The notes: a model not told the origin generated them from the sequence alone. Shown: positions 35,466 through 49,294, counted from the stretch's first letter. The stretch is 64,000 nucleotides of DNA from Sclerotinia nivalis (GCA_029531795.1 JAPEIS010000008.1:868001-932000), one strand, 5' to 3'. A program made the numbers and translations.

Positions 35466-35639
35466 TTATCGATCGTTTTTGAAAAAAACATTGAAACTTA
35501 ATAGATTATATTTGGGATTTCTTTGTTTATAAAGGAAATATTATCGAATTTGATCAAAAAAAGGATGAATCAAATGATTCTGAATAAATCCATATCGAAT
35601 TGGATATACTAGCTTAAGATCTGAGTTCGTAATTGAATT

Positions 35640-35906
35640 CTAATTTAATTGATCAAATTGATTAAATTGATTAAATTGATTATTTTGATCAGGGTTACCC
35701 TGATCTTTATTCTGAATTAAAGTTGAAAAAGTTAAGGAAACTTTTGATTCATAAATAATTGTTGGTTTTTTCTTTCTAATTGAATTTTCTCGAATAGTAA
35801 AATGTCTGAAATGCTTGGTAGTATTTGAAGAGATTTGGTAAAAATTTAAAAGATTAATTCTTTCAGAATCTAATGTGAAACGTTGCATAAATATTTTATA
35901 ATCCAT
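35640..35906 (-). pseudogene. B1 gag-protease spacer, open stretch
   Basis: An 88-codon open stretch ending in a QFNQFNQFDQ repeat (35641-35690), which B2 shows on the plus strand at 57950-58010. It lies between the gag knuckle and the protease and has no recognised domain. The short NQF/DQF tandem repeat is shared by both copies, so it predates them. Confidence 0.55.
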
Positions 35907-36639
35907 TAGCCTTTGTTTTTGTCTATCAATAATATTAAAAAATGATTTAGAATTTTTAAAATATTCCTTACGATTGCTAATAGATATTGTATACTTTAAA
36001 AAAAGGATAGATAATCGAATTTCCGATAATGATAATTCAGTTTAATAAACTTCTGAAAAAGAAATAGAAACTTGTAATTATGAAAGTATTATTAATACCT
36101 AAAAAATAGTATTTTTGCTTTGATTACAAATATAAAATACAAAAAGGTTTTTGTTCTGTTTACGAATTTTTTTCTATAATTGAAAAAAAGAACAAATATC
36201 TTCAGATTCTGATAAAATAATAAAACGGAATTTCTTTTATTGTAAAACAGTTATATAAGAAATAATCTCGTTCTCAAGATTTTCTTTATCATTGGTATCG
36301 TTTGAATTAATTTCTTTAACAAAACCTTATTCATATATTTATATAAAATTAATCGAATTATTGAAGGATCTTTGATCTAAATAATCTAAAGAATTATCGA
36401 ATTCGTTATCTGAAATAATACTATAAAGGGTAGTATCTAAATTATAGATATTATTTAATTGAAAAGGAATATCTTTATCGATTTTAAACTTCCTATAGCA
36501 ATTGATACAAACTTGATCTGATTTTCTTGAACTAATTGCTTTAATTTGATTGGTACCAGATTTTTCTATAGACTAATCTTCTATAACGATATAAAAAAGA
36601 TTATTAATAATAATATTCTTAAATAAAATCATAATATAG

Positions 36640-37800
36640 AAAATTACTTATTGTTATATTGATAAAAGATTTCTAGTATATTCAGATTTAAAATATCTAT
36701 ATTCTTCACAATCAAAATAGAAAGATTTCTTATTTAGATTGTATTCTTCTATACCATTCATAATAAAATGTTTTGAAGTTTTTGGATCCAGTAAATTGGC
36801 TTATCGGATTTGATTGAAGATCTACTGAAAATCATTGTTTTAATCTTATCGATTATTATTATTATTATGATTGTTATTTCTATCTCTATTTTGATTTTGA
36901 GAGTTATTGAAATTGTAGTTTCCTTCCGAATTATCCTTTTTGAAAGTAGGTTTCGATTTTAATTATTAGAAAAGAATTTCGAACTTTTGTTCTTTGATAA
37001 AACCTTTAGATTTGATATTGGATATACTATCTATAAGTTTTTTAACGATTTTATCATTTGTAAATGAATCTTAAAGCTCTATATTTCTTTTAGTGTTCTG
37101 AATTATATAATAATTTTCGGTAAAAGATTGATAGATAGTATTATTAGAAATAGAATGATTGCGAAGAATTAAATCGATTAAATCTTTGACAAAATTAAGA
37201 ATTAGATTTTCTTGAACAATTGTATTAATAATATCAAGGTTTTTCTCAGAAACAGGAATATTCTTAAGTTCTATATTGTATTGAATATCCTTTACTTGTG
37301 AATAGTATTTTTTAAGGGTTTCGTTTTTAATTTGAATAAACGAATTTATTGAATCTATTACATTCTGAACTATATTTTTGTTATCGTGAAAAGGATAATG
37401 ATTTAGAAAAGCTTTGGTAAAAACAAATTTGTTTTTCTGAGTAACTATTTCAGTATCTTCAAAGATAATCTTGAAATCGGTATGGTTATTGGTTCAGATT
37501 TGAGTTTTTCCCTTAAATTTCAATTGAACTATAATGAAAAAAACAAATGATTTATAGATTGGATTTCTAATAATTCATTTGATGATAATTTTGATCGTGT
37601 TTAGCTATACAGAACTTAGTATATTGCAATGATCAAATTCAGATATTGAATCAATATTGATCTTATTTCAAAGTTCTTTAACTTTAGTATCATTGAATAT
37701 CGATATACTTGTAATTTGAAGATTCGAATTGGAAAGATTGAAGGAAAAAAATGAAAGTATAATAAGAAACGAATTGAATTTTTTTAGATAATTTAATAAA
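36640..37800 (-). pseudogene. B1 gag, decayed
   Basis: Aligns with the better preserved B2 gag (55849-56658) and its knuckle. The B1 knuckle region (about 36690-36735) reads FYFDCEEYRYFKSE on the minus strand, with Cys and His ligands replaced by Tyr. A Cys-rich segment CINCYRK at about 36490-36510 may be a second degraded knuckle. Confidence 0.65.
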
Positions 37801-38557
37801 AGATATATTTCGAGTTTTAAGAATCTTATTCGTAAAGATTCTGAAGGATTGTGAATCGAAAAGAGAAGTTCTTTAATAAGAGATGTATAATATATTCGTT
37901 TTTATAAATCAAAATCAAGAAGATATCGATAAAAACGAGTAACAATTTGTCGATATTTAGAATAGATTTCGGAATCAATCTCTAAATTGAATCTTTTATT
38001 TTTCAATTATAAAAAGTATAAATATTTCGAAGGTTCGAAATCAAAAGGAAATTCGATATCGAAAGATTAAAGGTTTTGATAGAAAGACAACACTAAACTT
38101 ATTCCTAAAAATACGATTACTATACTAAATTAAGATCTCTGAAAAGGAACGTTTTGATATAATGAAAGATCGATATTTTAAGTAAATCAAAAATCGGGGA
38201 TTCTATATACAAATTGGTAATTCCACGAATAACGAATCTATATTACGATAGTTTTGTTTTGCTTTTTTGAAGTGATCGTATTGCTGAGGTTTATAATACC
38301 AATCAACAATTCTAAAAAGAAAATTCAAAAGATAGTTTTTCGAAAAGAGAATAAAGTATAAGTCTGCAAACGAAGAGATATTGGCGATATATTAGATATC
38401 TATAGATCCTTGTGTAAATCATCAGTAAACACAACGGAAACGGATACAAAATAATAAATTGAAGTTGCGCATTTTTTATTAAACTAGGTTGAATTGGAGT
38501 GGTTATATAGACCCTTTTGGAGTTACGTTACCTACCTCCTTTTTGGTACGGTATCTA
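37800..38557 (-). repeat. B1 5' LTR and leader
   Basis: Reads on the minus strand exactly like the first part of B2 (55088-55840): GTACCAAAAAGGAGG, CCAAAAGGGTCTATA, AAAAATGCGCAA, ATAGATATCTAATATATCG. The LTR/leader boundary cannot be set, because no second LTR of family B is in the window. Confidence 0.65.
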
Positions 38558-41500
38558 GTTGCAATATAATAGTGTCGGGGTGTTTTAGGATTCAAATTGG
38601 CGATTCTGGTTTCTCTAAATAAAAACGATAATATTCGATAAGAATTTTCTCGTTACCCTTTAAATTATTAACCGATTGTCAAATTGGTATATAGTATCTC
38701 TATTTAATCAAATAATAATGGCTATCTTTATTATGATTATCTAGAACTCCTTCAAATATTTATTTTTGAATAAACTCATTCTTATTATTGTTCTATTTCA
38801 AAATTCTATCTTATATAATCAAGAATTCTGATTTGTTAATTATTATCTGAATCAGAAAGTGAAGATTAATATAGACTGAAAATAAAAGAGAATGATAGAA
38901 AACAAAAAAATTTTTAATGTTTTCAGATAATTGAATAAAACAAATACAAAAATAAATCTTGATAATCTTGTAAAAGCCGATTCATTTATTATTTAGTTTT
39001 TTTTTTTTATACGAAGTCTTTATATTCTTAATATTGATATAGACTTTCTAATCAATTGTATAGCAAGATAAATTAGAACAATAACGGTTAGTATAGTCCT
39101 CATAAGTAACAATTGTTTGCTGTACAAAAATGCAAAGTTGTTTCAAGATATATTCCATACGATCTGTAATCCGATTACTTTTAAAGAATTCCTGTTTTTG
39201 TATTAGAGTTATATTTGGCAAACAAAATTTATTAAACTTAATATTTAGATGTAGATTAAAACTATAATTGGCAAAGAAAGGTAAATAATTAGTTGTTTCA
39301 GAAACTATATTATTAAATACAAATTCAGCTAAGAATAATTAATTTAATTAATCGTTTTGATAATAGTTAACAAAAGCTTGTAAATACTGCTTCAGAACCG
39401 AATTAATATACTTGATTTGATTATTTATTTAAAAATGGAAAGCTGAAGAATACTTTAAAATAATTCTTAATTGTTTCAAAAATTGTGATTAGAATTCTAA
39501 TACGAATTGTATTCTTTAATCGGAAATGATATTGTTCGAAAGTCTATGAAATGTATAAATACAATTGATGAAGATATTGATTAATTCTTTTATCGTTAAT
39601 ATATATATATCAATAAAATGTTTCATTTTGGTTAATTTATAGATTACTATCAAGATATATTTATAAATAGAATTATAATGAATACAATTTGAGAACAATA
39701 TAATATAATCGATTAAGATATCAGACCATATATGAAAAGGGATAGATAATAGTTTCAAAATTCCGGGAGGTATCGATTTAAACGATTTGATATGAATACA
39801 AAGTTTGTAAACCTTTATATAGGATACAATTTCCAAATATATATTAGATTATTAGTATATACAAAAAATAAAATCAATTGTTTTAATTCGATTAGAATAG
39901 TTGGTAGGATTAGAAGAATAAATCCGATAAATAATTTGGAATTTGAATTTATCGTTTAATAGAATCCAAAGTTTATCCTAATAATAAATTCTATTATTTT
40001 GGATCGAACAATTTTGTATAACAATCTGAAGAGTTTTACAATACTCTTTTGGTTATTTAATTACCGATAGATTATTAAGAATAAAGATGAATTGATCTAC
40101 AATATCAGATTTAGTATATATTGTATCGATTAGAGTATCAATTGGTTGATCATAAAGTAATACTATTGTTTTTACCAATATCAAATTGATATACCCGATC
40201 AAATCTTTATAAAGATCGATATCAAAACAATCCTGGGGAAGGACAATATGTTTTCGATTCTTTAGATGTTTATCGTTTGGATCAAAGTGATATAATTGAT
40301 CTTTGTGTTTTCTATTCAGTGTATTTAATCGAATAACCTTGTTTCTTGATCGATAGATTATATAGAAATTATATTGAAATAAAAATTCGGATTATTATAT
40401 CTGCTGTTAATTGAAAGCCTTTATAATTATAAAATACTCAAGATTCTTATAATCAATAAGAATCTCGAATTCCTTTTGTGAATCTTGAAATTTTAAGCAC
40501 TATTCTTTTATTGTTTTGATAATAACGAATAGTTCCTTATTATAGATTTTATAATTATATTCCATTATTGTATATTTAAATAAAAAGTAAGTGATTGGAT
40601 ACAAAATGTTATTATTATTATATTACAAGAGAACTCTTTTTGAAGCTTAATCGGAAATATCGATTTCTGAAATAGTTCTTCATTTGTAATCAAAGTATAT
40701 CAAAACCAATACTATTGTAAAAGCCTTTTTTAAAATATCAAAAGTCTTTATATAATTTATGATCTAATTCTATATAATGTTTTTTTGTAAAAAATCGTTA
40801 AGAGAATAACAAATCTTTAAAAAATCTTTTATAAAACATTAATAAAAGTTAACGAAACTAAGAAATCGTTGTAAATCTTTTATATATAAAAACAATTCTT
40901 AAGATATAATAATTATAATCTTTTCTTGATCCATTTCGATATCTTTAATTGTAATAATAAAACCCAAATATTTTGTTTTCATAATTTCGAACTTGTATTT
41001 GTTAATATTAATCTGTAATCCAATATTCATTAATTTTTGAATTATTTGACGAATATGCTTTTTATACTTTACAGGATTATCGGAGTAGATTAGAACATCA
41101 TCGAGATATACAATGCAATACTTATCCAGCTTGTCGAAAAGTATATAATTGATATAATATTAAAATAATGTAAATACATTATAAAGATCGAAAGGTATAA
41201 TTAAAGATTTAAAAAAACCAAAACAAATGATGAATATAGTTTTCCATTTATCTTTTTCAGCGATTCGCAATTTGTTGAACATTGTAATAATATCAAGCTT
41301 GGTATAAATTTTTATATTACAAAGAATATCCAGCATTTCGCGAATGATGAATAATAAATAACGATTCTTTATAATAATATTATTGAATCTTCGATAATCT
41401 TGATAAATATAGACCCCCCTTTCAAATTTAATAATCAATAACAAAAGAGAAATGTATTATAATCTCGATTCCCGAATAAACTCTTTGAAAAGATTATTAT

Positions 41501-42604
41501 TGAATCATTTATATATTATTATTAACTTTATTAACAATAAAAAGCAGTTTTTGAAATAAAATAGTTTTTTATTAAATATCAATTCAATCTTGTAATCCCA
41601 GATTCGGTGAGGCAATAATTTATTTGTATAATATAAAAAAAAAACGAGAAGTTTATTTTATAATTATATAAAAAGCCTTTATTGTATTTGATCATCATTA
41701 AAGGAAAATTTGCCGGTTAAAAATTTGTCGATATTAGTTTTAAAGATCTTTTGCAAATGAAGCGGTTTATAGCAATTGTATACAAAATTATAAAATTGTA
41801 ATGGAATTTTAGAAAACATCTCTATTATATTATTTTGCCCTTATAAAATCGATCAAAAATCCCTTTTTGTAAGTATTAGGAACAATATAGTCTATCGTAG
41901 ATGATCTTGCTCAATAGTTTTCTATATAATATTCAATTCATTTTATATCAATCGGATAATCCGAATGTTATCTTGTTAACAGAACGAAACAAAATTAGAA
42001 ATTTACAATTAACGAATATTATCTATATTTAGATTTGTATCCTTATAGATAGATATAGAGAATTCTTTAATAGAAAACAGAGGCAAACAGTTTTTTGGAT
42101 TATAAATAGAACGACATCGATCTGCAATCTTCAAAATCGATTTTGGATATAGACAATTGGGAATCATCTATATCTGATTATTTGATTTCCTATAACACTT
42201 TATTCGATAATGATTCATATCAAATATTAGACCTTGTTGAAATTCGAAATCAATAGAAGAATCGTCAAATTGTAATATATAATCTTCATTTGATATTTCT
42301 TCAATAAAAGGTTTTTTATAAAAAGCTTTCTTAAAAACAGAAAACATTTAAATAAGTAAATAATCGATATTGTCTTTTGGATAATCCTCGATATATAAAG
42401 AGCGATATTTAGTGGCCTTATTTAGCGGAGAGTTATAAAAGATTTTTTAAAAAGCAAAAAACGTTTGAATAAATAAAGAGTTGATATCATCCTCTGAATA
42501 ATCCTTGATATAGAAAAAGCAATATTTATAAGTTATACATTTAGCTTTTATATCAAAATCGATAAGGAATTTATTTAAAGATTCGATAGTATCGACAATC
42601 TATT
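38558..42604 (-). mobile_element. Inverted family A copy (A'), pol part
   Basis: Minus-strand family A sequence, from just before the 3' end of the element (38558, within the ...CCCCGACACT... segment after the chromodomain) to the gag-RT interval at 42604. It is cut on the left by B1 and on the right by A3. The remaining part continues at 49458. Its 3' LTR is not found to the left of B1. Confidence 0.88.
38600..42600 (-). pseudogene. A' pol: chromodomain, integrase, RNase H, RT
   Basis: Minus-strand blocks match the plus copies: chromodomain about 38610-38790; integrase with IDYIILFSNCIHYNSIYKYILIVIYKLTKMKHFIDIYI (39836-39516) and second Asp in NIISD near 39516; RNase H about 40400-40760; RT with YQDYRRFNNIIIKNRYLLFI, YTKLDIITMFNKLRIAEKDKWKTIFI (41444-41160) and the catalytic block read near 41095-41120. 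Many stops. No complete domain survives. Confidence 0.85.
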
Positions 42605-42767
42605 TGTTACGGGTTCATCCCCCTTCACCTGCACGTGATCATGTGTGCCTTAGGCACACATGCATGCACTCACTTCTATATAATCAGGTCACCTCCTTGA
42701 CCTTCTTTCTCTCCTCGTAGTACAACTATAGATCAACCCTACATATACCTTTTCTTTCATTGTGATA
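42605..42767 (+). repeat. 5' LTR of A3 (163 bp)
   Basis: TGTTACGGG...TTGTGATA. Best-preserved palindrome of the family at 42640-42662: 10-bp stem CATGTGTGCC with TTA loop. Differs from the 3' LTR at about a dozen sites, all transitions by eye. Confidence 0.93.
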
Positions 42768-43134
42768 ATTTGTACTACTCTTTCAAAGGTTCTATCACTT
42801 TACAAAGTGATTTGGCCTTGCCAAATCATTTACAGGTTTCTGTATCTGTTTTCGATTGCTTTTGCGTCATTATAACTCGTCTGCTTTTGTATAGTCGCAT
42901 TTTTTATCTACTCTTGTATAGCTTTTTTATTCGCTTTGTATAGTTTCTAATCTCTGATTATTTCTGTACGATCATATTTATTCGCAAGCTTTTGTATCTG
43001 TTTTTGATTGCTTTTGTGCAATCATATTTTGTATATACATTGCTTTTATATAGTTGTATTTTCTTTATTGATTGCTTTTGTACAATTACAATTTCTTTAT
43101 TGATTACTTTTATACAATTACAATTCTTTTTACA
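42768..43134 (+). other. A3 leader: hairpin and expanded repeat
   Basis: 367 bp, about 75-90 bp longer than in A0, A1 and A2. It contains a perfect 9-bp hairpin at 42808-42828 (TGATTTGGC-CTT-GCCAAATCA) and a longer series of units around TTGATTGCTTTTGTACAATTAC near 43000-43130. Confidence 0.7.
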
Positions 43135-45070
43135 ATAGCTTCTGATTTTATATTTGTTGGTGATATGATTTCTACTTTTATCGAGGGAGTTCGTACTGGA
43201 ATCCAACGAGTCTTTGATCAATGGTCTACTATTACGTAAATCCTAACAGAATTGGATACTCCGGTAACATCAAACCTCGTTGCCAATTTTAACGAACAAA
43301 CTACTTATCTGAATTATATTTTCTTTATTATCGAAGATCGCTTTACTATTCAAACTATCTATATCGTTATTCAAACAAATAAGATCGAGGAATACAAAAC
43401 GGAAAACGTTAGACTCCTTTGCACCTTAACCAACAAATAAACTTAATTGGATGCCAATGATATTGCTATTAATCAGAAATTAACTATTTTCTATCAAACT
43501 TAAAAGGATCTATTTGTTTTTAAAAACAAAAAATCTAATATTCTTATCCACCAAAAGGATTATCAGTCCTAGAAATTGGGTTTGCAATTTTGTTGGATAA
43601 TCGATTCACAATTTTTTGTTTTCGAATAAAAGAAGATTAGTTATACTATTAATCTTCTCGATAATCAAATACAATAAGAATACATTACGGATATCACCAG
43701 ATTTGTTGATGATCCTATTTGTTTCGATTCTGCTGCTTTGTTTTTGGTTAAATTGAACAAATTATATATCTCTATGGATATTGAAAGGAAAGTTTCGTTC
43801 AAATTCGACAAACTTTCTATAGGTTCAAAAAAGTTCTTTTTGGCTTTCTTCTTTATATTGTTTCATCTAATTAATTCTTATTATAAATCTGATTGCGAGA
43901 TTGTTAATACAATAAAACAACAGATTATTGTTCTTCTCCGAACTTTGATCATTGATAACTCAAACCTTTGCATTGCCAACGATATTGATAGTTGACAAAA
44001 GAAATTCTCTATTTGGAGTTAGAATCTTTGTGATACCGAATATTATAACAAAAATTCTGGCAATGTATTTGTTGTTGATAATAATGATTCTATAGATTTT
44101 GATATAATGAAACAAAAAGAATAATAACAAAAAGATCAACAAAATAAAAAAAAGAAGTTTAATCCTGTAGTTTCTTGCAATTATTGTAGTAGGATCGGCT
44201 ATCTTCAAATTGATTATTATATTATTTATAATATCAATAATAATCTTCTTTTTGGTAAACAAATTCCTGCTAATACCTTTTTCAATTATAATACTATCAC
44301 TTCAATTAATCTGGCCCCTGTTTAATATATCACTATTCTGGCTTTCCGAAGCGTTAATAGATCTAATAATGATCGCAATAGATTTCGAGAAGGATATACT
44401 GGTAATTAGGTACAAGGTCAACAACATCTGAATCAGATATAATGATAAAATTATATCGAATTAGAGAAGGTTGTTTCTATACTCAATTCAGTTAAAGAAA
44501 GTCCTGAATAGGGAAAAGATTAATCTTTGTGAAAAATCGTTTATAAAGGAATATTAAAAGCAAGAAGGTAAATTGAGGAATGAATAGATATAAGTTATTA
44601 CAGTTTAATTCTATAAATAGCAAATCTTTATTTGTTAAAATCATTATATTCTTTGTATATGAAAATCCTTTTATTGTTACAAGTTTTATTGATAATGGAT
44701 ATTTCGGAGAAGTCTTTATTGATTGTTCTTTTGTTCTCAAATATAATATCAAAATACAATTCTTATTTTTTCCTTGTAAGTTTCGATTTATCGATAGAAA
44801 GATCATCGATAGAATTACAGAATATTTTGTAATAGAAATTGTTATAAGGGATTATTATGAATATTGATCTTTTTATATTATTTAGCTTTTATTAGAGATA
44901 TTGTTAATTTTTAGTTTATTATGATTGCAATATTATAATTCTATTATTAATTGGATAAAGATGAGTTTAATATTCTTTTCAAACTATTGTATTTCCAATT
45001 GTTCGGTGTATTATAATTCAGAGTCAATTAATGTGTCAACGATTCTATTTCTAGTTAAGGACTAAAAGGA
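43135..45070 (+). pseudogene. A3 gag and protease region
   Basis: Start codon changed to ATA at 43135. Gag blocks: DTPVTSNLVANFNEQTTYLNYIFFIIEDRFTIQTIYIVIQTNKIEE (43252 on), LNKLYISMDIERKVSFKFDKLSIG (43744 on), knuckle read as CNYCSRIGYLQIDY (about 44184-44225). Protease at 44580-44867 with SFIDNGYFGEVFIDCSFV; this copy keeps the Gly after the active-site Asp-Asn pair. Confidence 0.8.
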
Positions 45071-45779
45071 TTTAGCAAAAGTTATTTTACAATAAATTAT
45101 CGATGTTATCGAATTTTTAAATAAATTCCTTATTGATCTTGATATAAAAGCTAAATGTATAAATTATAAGTATCGTTTTCTTTATATCGAGGATTGTTTA
45201 GAGGACGATATCGATTCTTTATTTATTTAAATATTTTTTGTTTTTAAAGGAGTTCCTTATAAAAAACCTTTTATCGAAAAGATACCAAATGAGGGTTATA
45301 TATTACAATCTGATGATTTTTCTGTTGATCTTGAATTTCAGCAAAGTTTGATGTTTGGTATAAATCATTATCGAATAAAGCATTATGGGGAATCAAATAA
45401 TCAAATATAAATGATTCCTAATTGTCTATATTCAAAGTCGATTTTGAAGGTTACAAATCGATATCGTTTTATTTATAATCCAAAAAACCGTTTGTTTTTG
45501 TTTTTTGTTGAGGAATTCCTTATATTTGTTTATAAGGGTACAAGTTCAAATATAGATGATATTCGTTGATTGCAAGTTTTTAGTTTTGTTTCGTTCTATC
45601 AACAAAATAATATTCGGGTTATCCGATTGATATAAAATGAATTGAATGTTGTATAGAAAACTGTTAAACAAGATCATCTATGATAAATTATATTGTTCCT
45701 GATATTTATAGAAAAGGATTTTCGATCAATTTTATAAAAATAAGGTAATATAATAGAGATACTTTTTAAAACTTTATTG

Positions 45780-48700
45780 CAATTTTATGATTTTGTATAC
45801 AATTGTTATAAATCGCTTCATCTATAGAAGATCTTTGAAATTGATATCGATAAATTTTTAATCGGTAAATCTTTCTTTAATAATAATCAAATACAATAAA
45901 GGCTCTTTATATAATTATAAGATAAACTTCCTGTCTTTCTTTTATACTATATAGATAAATTGCTACCTCGCCGAGTTTGGGATCATAAGATTGAATTGAT
46001 ATCTAATAAAGAGTTATCTTATTTCAAAAACTGTCTTTTATCGTCAATAGAGTTAATAATAATATATAAATAGTTCGATGATAATCTCTCCAAAAGATTC
46101 ATTCGGGAATCGAGATTGCAATACGTTTTTTCTTTGCTGTTAGCTGTTAAATTTGGAAAGGGGATCCGTATTTATCAAGATTATTGAGGATTCAATAATA
46201 TTATTATAAAGAATCGCTATCTATTATTTATCATTTGCGAAACATTGGATGCTTTTTGCAATACAAAAATTTATATCAAGTTTGATATTATTATAGTATT
46301 CAACAAATTGCGAATCATTGAAGGAGATAAGTGGAAAACTGTATTTATTATTCGTTTTGATCTTTTTGAATTTCTAATTATACTTTTTGATTTTTGCAAT
46401 GTATTTGTATCGTTTTAATATTATATTAATTATATATTTTTCGATGAATTGAATAAGTATTGTATTGTGTATCTCAATGATATTTTAATCTACTTCGATA
46501 ATTCTGTAGAGTATAAATAGTATATTCGTTAAGTAGTTCAAAAGCTAATAGATACTGAATTACAGATTGATATTAACAAATGCAAATTCGAAATCATAAA
46601 AACAAAGTATCTGGGTTTTATTATTATAATTGAAGGCATCGAAATGGATCAAAAAAAGATTATAGTTATTATATCTTGGGAGTTGCTTTTGTGTGTAAAG
46701 GATTTACAACGATTTCTTGGTTTTGTTAATTTCTATCGATGTTTTATAAAAGATTTTTCAAAGATTTATCGTTCTCTCAACGATCTTTTGCAGAAGAATA
46801 TTATATAGGAATGGATTATAGATCATATAAAGGCTTTTGATGTTTTAAAAAGGGCTTTTACAATAGCGCCGGTTTTGGTATACTTCGATTATAAACGAAA
46901 AACTGTTTTGGAAATTGATATTTCTGATTGGATTTTAGAAGGAGTTCTTTTGTAATATAATAATGATAATGTTTTATATTCGATCGTTTACTTTTTATCT
47001 AAGTATATAGTGGCGGAATATAATTATGAAATTTATAATAAGGAATTATTCGTTATTATCAAGGCAATAAAAGAATAGTGTCCGGAGTTCTAAGGTTCAT
47101 AAAAGGAATTCGAGATTTTTATTGATTATAAGAATTTCGAGTATTTTATAATTACAAAGGCCTTCAATTAATGACAGATATGATAATCCGAATTTCTGTT
47201 TCAATATAATTTCTGTATAATCTATCGATCGGGAAACAAGGCTATTCGACTAAATACGTTTAACAGAAAATATAAAGATCGATTGTATCGCTTTGATCCA
47301 AACGATAAACATCTAAAAAATCGAAAATGCATTATCCTTCTTCAGGATTGTTTTGATATCGATCTTTATAAGGATTTGATTGGGTATATCAATTTGGTAT
47401 TGGTGGAGACAATAGTACTATTCCATAATCAACCAATTGATGCTTTAATCGATGCAGTGTATACTAGATCCGATATCGCAGATCAATTTATTTCTATTTT
47501 TAATGATTTATTGATGACTAAATAATCAAAAAAGTATCGTAAGACTCTTCGGATCGCTATACAGGATTATTCAGTCCAAAATAATAGAATTTACTATCAG
47601 GATAAGCTTTAGGTTCCACCAAACGATGAACTCAAACTTCAAATTATCTATCGAATTTATTCTTCTGGTTTTGTTGATCATTCTGATCGAATTAAAACGA
47701 TCGATCTTATCTTTTGTATATATTAATAATCTAATATACATTTGGAAATCGCATTTTATATAAAGATCTGCGAACTTTATACTCATATCAAATCATCTAA
47801 ATCAACACCTTCTGGATTTTTGAAACTACTGCCTATCCTTTTTCGCATATGATCTGATATCTCAATCGATTATATTATATCGCTTCCAGATTGCATTTGT
47901 TATAATTCTACCTATAAACATATTTTGATAATAATCTACAAACTAATCAAAATAAGACATTTCATTGATACATATATATTAACAACAAAAAAACTAATCG
48001 ATACTTTTATCAACTATATTTATATATTTCATGATCTTCCGGACAATATTATTTCCGATCGGGGAATACAGTTTGTATCAGGATTCTAATCACAACTCTC
48101 GGAACGATTGGGAGTTACTTTAAAGCACTCTTCAGCTTTTCATCTTCAAACAGATAATCAGATCGAATATATTAATTCGGTTTTGAAGCAGTATTTATAA
48201 GCTTTTATTAATTACTATCAAAATGATTAATTGAATTGATTACCTTTAACTGAATTTGTATTCAATAATATGATTTCTGAAACGATTAATTATTCGCCCT
48301 TCTTTGCTAATTATAGTTTTAATCTACATCTAAATATTGAGTTTAGTAAACCTTACCTATCGGATATAATTCTAATACAAAAACGGGAATTCTTTAAAGG
48401 TAATCGGATTGCGGATTATATAAAATATATCTTAAAACAACTTTACGTTTTTATACAACAAACAATTGTTATTTATAAAGACTATACTAATTATCACTAT
48501 TCTAATTCACTTCGTTATACAATTGACCAGAAAATCTACATCAATACTAAGAATATAAAGATCTTATATAAAACAAAAAAGCTAAATGATAAATAGATCG
48601 ACTTTTACAAGATTATCAAGGTTTATTTTTGTATTTGCTTTATTCAATTATCTGAAAATGTTAAAATCTTTTTTGTTTTCCATTATTCTCTTTTACTTTC

Positions 48701-49000
48701 AATTTATATTAATCCTCACTTCCTGGTTCAAATAACGATTAACAAATCAAAATCCCTGATTATACAGGACAGAGTTTTGGAACAGAACAATGATGAAAAT
48801 GAGTTTGTTCAAAAATGGATATTTGAAAGAGTTCTAGATAATCATAATAAAAATGGCTATTATTATTTGATCAAATAAAAATACTACATATCAATTTAGC
48901 AACCAGCTAATGATTTAAAGGGTAACGAGAAGGTTCTTATCGAATATCATCGCCTTTATCCAGAAAAGCCAAGACCACCAGCTTGGATTCTAAAACACCC
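45780..49000 (+). pseudogene. A3 pol: RT, RNase H, integrase, chromodomain
   Basis: RT about 46090-46680, with the catalytic block read YLNDILIYFD near 46467-46500. RNase H 46680-47080 (VLVYFDYKRKTVLEIDISD). Linker/zinc region from 47283. Integrase core with second Asp (48057) and Glu (48165) kept. C-terminal domain open 48270-48596 (TKKLNDK at the end). Chromodomain about 48815-48970. Stops throughout. Confidence 0.87.
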
Positions 49001-49294
49001 CGACACTGCTATATTACAATTGGAACCACAGAATTTGCAACCGAAGTCACACAGTGAAATTGCTACACCCACTCTACAAAGATCCATTCACACCAAGATT
49101 ATTCGTTTCATTTAAAAGTATATTATATGTTATTACAATAGAGGATATAGCGTTTGGGATATCGCACATTGAAGAATATTATACGTTTTTGATTCGAAAA
49201 TCTAATTGAAGGAAGGGACCTATGTTTTTTCTTTATTTTTCTTTATTTTTTAACGCTCATTTGGGGTCAAATGGATTTCTTGAAAAGAGGATAC

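Larger units (their letters stand above)
30399..38557 (-). mobile_element. Gypsy family B, copy B1 (minus strand, 3' end missing)
   Basis: Reading on the minus strand from 38557: an LTR/leader region that matches B2 (GTACCAAAAAGGAGG near the edge), gag, protease, RT, integrase. It ends at 30399 against the LTR of A2, shortly after the integrase C-terminus, with no second LTR recognised. It begins TAGATACCGTACC, and B2 starts with the same bases; a TA start is what RIP would make from TG. It lies inside the inverted copy A'. Confidence 0.82.

Noticed and set aside
42995..43134. CRISPR-like direct repeats
   Set aside because: Units are degenerate, T-rich and unevenly spaced, without unique spacers, and lie in a retrotransposon leader of a eukaryote.
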